Source: Chloroflexota bacterium (GTDB lineage: Bacteria; Chloroflexota; Dormibacteria; CF-121). From it: a stretch of 14,889 nucleotides of DNA. The position numbers were made by a program, and so were the translations under genes. The DNA is taken from the NCBI GenBank assembly GCA_005880605.1, contig VBIS01000016.1, positions 1-14,889 on the forward strand, in the 5' to 3' direction. Numbering within the stretch: the first letter of the stretch is position 1; each line of letters opens with the position of its first letter. Below, piece by piece: positions 11,983 to 14,889 of the stretch. Below the pieces are notes generated by a model. It was not told the origin of the DNA. It saw only the letters and a program-made list of their open reading frames with translations, and did not search any database.

Positions 11983-13974
11983 GTGGTCGCACGCTCCAAC
12001 CGCTATGAGCGCTGGGACGGTTCGCAGGAACCGTTCGGCCGCGATGCCGAGGAACTGTTCGATCGCCTAGCCGAAGACCTCTTCCAGGGGGGCGACTTCG
12101 ACTACGCGCTGCACCGGTTGATGAGCCGCGGTTGGCGTGACAAGCAAGGCCGCAAACTTCCGGGCTTCGAGGAGATGCTGGAACGGCTCCGCCAGAAGCG
12201 GCTGCAGCAATTGAAGCGATATAACCTCAATGACGTTTTCAGCAACATCCGGGAGCGATTGAGCGAGATCACGCGACGCGAGCGACAGGGCATCAACGAG
12301 CGATTGGAGCAAGCGCCGGAAAGCGCCAAGCGCGTCCTGCAGAAGATCGCGAAGAAGAAGCTCGAGGCGCTCGACCGCCTACCCGAAGATGTGGGCGGCG
12401 CGATCCGCGAGCTCAACGATTACGAATTCATGGACGAAGGCGCGGCCCAGGCCTTTCAGAAGTTGATGGAAGAGCTGAAGCAGCAGGTTTCCCAGACGTA
12501 CTTCAAGAACATGACGCGCACCATGCAGCAGCTGAAGCCCGAACACCTCGGCGAGATCAAAGAGATGATGAAGGCGCTCAACCAGATGCTGCGCGACCGC
12601 CTCGAAGGGAAAGCGCCGAAGTTCGAGCAGTTCATGCAGCGCTTCGGTCATTTCTTCGGTCCCAACCCGCCCAAGACGCTCGACGAGCTGATCCAGCACC
12701 TCGAGCGCCAGATGGCGCAGATGGAGTCCTTGATGCAGTCGCTCTCGCCGGAGATGCGCCAACAGATGCAGGATTTGCTCGCCTCGACCCTCAACGACCC
12801 CGAGTTGCAGGACCAGATGGCGGAACTGGCGGCGCACCTCGAGCTGCTGTCACCCCGCTCCGGGCTGGGCAGCCGGTATGCCTTCTACGGCTCCGAGTCG
12901 CTGCCGCTGCAGGAGGCGCTCTCGCTGATGGAACGGCTCCAAGGGATCGAGGACCTGGAGTCGGCGCTGCGCGACGGGTACCAGGGCCGCCAGCTGACAC
13001 CGGAACAGTCGCAGCAACTGCAGCAGCTGCTGGGCCCCGATGCGCGCCAGGCGGCCGACCAGATGAGCGAGCTCGCCGCGCAGCTGGAGAAAAAGGGTTA
13101 CGTCCAGCGCGGCAAGCGGGGCATGGAGCTGACACCGCGCGGCATGCGTCGCATCGGCCAGAAGGCGCTGCGCGACCTCTACACGCGGCTGAAGCACGAC
13201 CGCTTCGGGGACCACCCCATCAGCGTCCGCGGCCTCGGCTCCGAGCGGTCGGATGAGACGAAGGTCTACGAGTTCGGCGACGCCTTCAACCTGAATGTCG
13301 AACAGACACTGATGAATGCGCTTCGCCGCGACGGCTCGCAGACCCCGATCCGTCTCAAGACCGACGACTTCGAGGTCTACCGGTCGGAATTCAGCGCCCA
13401 ATCGGCGACGGTGTTGATGATCGACATGAGCCGGTCGATGCCGCTGCGCGGCTATTTCTACGCCGCCAAGAAGGTCGCGCTGGCGCTCGACGCGCTGATC
13501 CGCAGCCAGTTCCCGCGCGATTTCCTGCAGGTGATCGCCTTCAGCGACTATGCCCGTCCGGTCAAGTCGCACCAGCTCGCCGAGCTGACCTACAACGAGT
13601 CGATCTATGGAACCAACATTCAGCACGGCCTCATGCTGGCCCGGCAGTTTCTGAACCGGCACAAGACGGGCAACAAGCAGGTCATCATCGTGACCGACGG
13701 AGAGCCCACCGCCCACATGGAGGGCCAGCAAGCGGTCTTCTTTTATCCGCCGCTACCGGAAACCTTCCAGAAGACGCTGCTCGAGGTGCAGCGCTGCACC
13801 CGCGAGCACATCGTGATCAACACCTTCATGCTCGACAACGACTATCACCTCGTGTCATTCGTCAAGCAGATGACCCGCATGAACGGCGGCCGCGCGTTCT
13901 TCGCCAGCGCCGACCGGCTGGGCGATTACGTGCTGCTCGATTACGTCGATCGGAAACGCAAAGCCAGCCGCTGA
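11983..13974 (+). CDS. VWA-domain protein, partner of the MoxR-like ATPase
   Basis: A 663-residue cytoplasmic-looking protein. The first 440 residues are mostly charged, helical and glutamine-rich (for example EQSQQLQQLLG), with no membrane segment or signal peptide. A von Willebrand factor A domain fills about residues 470-655. Its metal-ion-dependent adhesion site is complete: Asp481, Ser483 and Ser485 in IDMSRSM, Thr544 in YGTNIQHGL and Asp572 in VTDGEPT. VWA proteins paired with MoxR ATPases act as substrate adaptors in the ATPase's chaperone-like work. Its size and layout match what I recall for Rv0959. The start GTG follows the ATPase stop with no gap (TGAGTG), so translation is probably coupled. 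The 3' end overlaps the convergent YndJ-like gene by 34 bases. Confidence 0.92.
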   Translation: MVARSNRYERWDGSQEPFGRDAEELFDRLAEDLFQGGDFDYALHRLMSRGWRDKQGRKLPGFEEMLERLRQKRLQQLKRYNLNDVFSNIRERLSEITRRERQGINERLEQAPESAKRVLQKIAKKKLEALDRLPEDVGGAIRELNDYEFMDEGAAQAFQKLMEELKQQVSQTYFKNMTRTMQQLKPEHLGEIKEMMKALNQMLRDRLEGKAPKFEQFMQRFGHFFGPNPPKTLDELIQHLERQMAQMESLMQSLSPEMRQQMQDLLASTLNDPELQDQMAELAAHLELLSPRSGLGSRYAFYGSESLPLQEALSLMERLQGIEDLESALRDGYQGRQLTPEQSQQLQQLLGPDARQAADQMSELAAQLEKKGYVQRGKRGMELTPRGMRRIGQKALRDLYTRLKHDRFGDHPISVRGLGSERSDETKVYEFGDAFNLNVEQTLMNALRRDGSQTPIRLKTDDFEVYRSEFSAQSATVLMIDMSRSMPLRGYFYAAKKVALALDALIRSQFPRDFLQVIAFSDYARPVKSHQLAELTYNESIYGTNIQHGLMLARQFLNRHKTGNKQVIIVTDGEPTAHMEGQQAVFFYPPLPETFQKTLLEVQRCTREHIVINTFMLDNDYHLVSFVKQMTRMNGGRAFFASADRLGDYVLLDYVDRKRKASR

Positions 13975-14889
13975 GCGCTAGGGTCGCCAACTGCTGACCC
14001 ACCGATCGACAAGCCAACCAGTCCAAGCAGGCTGAAGCCGAGCGCGTTCAGGTCACCGTGGATGAGCGCCATCCCCTGGATGTCGAGCGTCGGAAACCCG
14101 AAGACGTGGCCCGCGCTGTACTCGACGGCCAGCACCATGGGCAGGAGCGGAGCCAGCGCCGACAGCCGCAGCAGGAGGCGGGCCGAGGTCGGTGCCACCA
14201 GGCGTCCGCTGCGGAAGAAGAGCACGCTGGAGGTCGCGACCACGCCGGTTGCCACCAGGACCGCGCCGGCCACCTGGAGGAGGTGGACCGGTGTCGCCCA
14301 GCCGAGCGCAAGCACCGGCGAGCCAGCGACGAGGAGCAGGGCGGCCGCGATCGCGGCGCGCCCGGCGAGGCTGCGATCCTGACCCAGGCGAGTCAGCAGC
14401 AGGGCGGCCATCAGCGTCGCCGCGAAGCCCGTGAAGTGGAAGTGGACGGCGGTCATCTCGACGATGATGGGGGAGAGCCCGATCGGCGCTATGCCGGCGC
14501 GCGAGAGCACCAGCCAGATCGCGCCGAAGGCCATGAATCCGACCGCAGCGGCGGTCGCGAGCCGCACCGGGTGCAGCGATCGTCCCTGAATCAGGTAGGC
14601 AAGCGCACCGAGGGCCGCGACGGCGCAGACCAGCAGCCACCCGGACGCCATGGCGGCGGCCGGAATGCCGATCGGCAGCAGGAACGCCAGCACGGCGAGT
14701 ACGGCCCCGAGCGGCTGGACGCGGGTCGCGACCAGGAGCAGGCTCGACGGCAGGCCCCCGTCGAAATCAATCAGCGCCAGCCCGAGCGGGGCGATAACCA
14801 GTGGAGCGAGCAGGAAGAGCAAGTTGATCAATGTCAGGCGGGTCAGGCCGCCAAGCCGGCTGGCGACGAGCGCGAGCCATACGACGCCG
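13941..14889 (-). CDS. YndJ-like multi-pass membrane protein (5' end outside window)
   Basis: At least 316 residues of a polytopic membrane protein; the frame is still open at the right edge, so the start lies outside the window and the TTG at 14831 is not a true start. About eight to nine hydrophobic segments are visible. The motif TAVHFHFTGFAATLMAALL and a late HGDLNALGFSLLGL match the YndJ family of uncharacterised membrane proteins from Bacillus and others. The two histidine-rich motifs lie in or near membrane segments and could bind a metal or haem, but no function is established. The stop (TAA, 13943-13941) lies inside the convergent VWA gene, and the last 20 or so residues are not hydrophobic and look unconserved. 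Confidence 0.8.
   Translation of the reverse strand, partial: GVVWLALVASRLGGLTRLTLINLLFLLAPLVIAPLGLALIDFDGGLPSSLLLVATRVQPLGAVLAVLAFLLPIGIPAAAMASGWLLVCAVAALGALAYLIQGRSLHPVRLATAAAVGFMAFGAIWLVLSRAGIAPIGLSPIIVEMTAVHFHFTGFAATLMAALLLTRLGQDRSLAGRAAIAAALLLVAGSPVLALGWATPVHLLQVAGAVLVATGVVATSSVLFFRSGRLVAPTSARLLLRLSALAPLLPMVLAVEYSAGHVFGFPTLDIQGMALIHGDLNALGFSLLGLVGLSIGGSAVGDPSAQRLALRFRST

Noticed and set aside
12850..13731. Open frame of 293 codons on the minus strand
   Set aside because: It is antisense to the VWA domain, whose metal site is intact on the plus strand.

Overview
The window is GC-rich, gene-dense bacterial DNA with very short spacers, many GTG/TTG starts and stop/start overlaps. An actinobacterial-style ClgR-like regulator sits in front of clpP. 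There is also a MoxR-like ATPase/VWA pair of the kind I recall from mycobacteria, a DUF1786 protein and a Trm112-GT2-methyltransferase fusion. Together these suggest Terrabacteria, most likely Chloroflexota/Dormibacterota or a relative. This placement is inference; no rRNA marker is present.

Layout. 1-139: the end of a proline dehydrogenase (+). 92-1725: a leftward block with a propeller lipoprotein, tRNA-Pro(TGG) and a small membrane protein. 1801-2910: an extended -10 promoter, a ClgR-like XRE regulator and clpP, with a ClgR-type palindrome over the regulator's start. 2934-4313: a xylulokinase-like FGGY kinase without its N-terminal ATP-binding motif. 4333-5319: an APH-fold phosphotransferase (-). 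5341-7916: a rightward run of a CDF cation transporter lacking its first membrane helix, a diacylglycerol kinase-family protein, a small membrane protein and a broken methyltransferase. 7801-9351: the Trm112/GT2/methyltransferase fusion (-). 9412-10515: a DUF1786 ASKHA-like protein (+). 10588-13974: the MoxR-like ATPase and VWA protein, with abutting stop and start. 13941-14889: a YndJ-like membrane protein (-) running off the right edge.

Genes that plausibly work together are the ClgR-like regulator with ClpP (controlled proteolysis) and the MoxR ATPase with its VWA partner (chaperone or metal-insertase type machine). The most unusual aspect is between about 2.9 and 7.95 kb. There, several genes are clipped exactly where they meet a neighbour: kinase 5' end, CDF 5' end, and methyltransferase interior and 3' end. 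The fusion enzyme's 3' end runs into antisense methyltransferase sequence. This is either repeated small deletion in the genome or an assembly problem. I found no CRISPR array, insertion sequence, rRNA or convincing rho-independent terminator. Every stretch over 300 bases is accounted for by genes.
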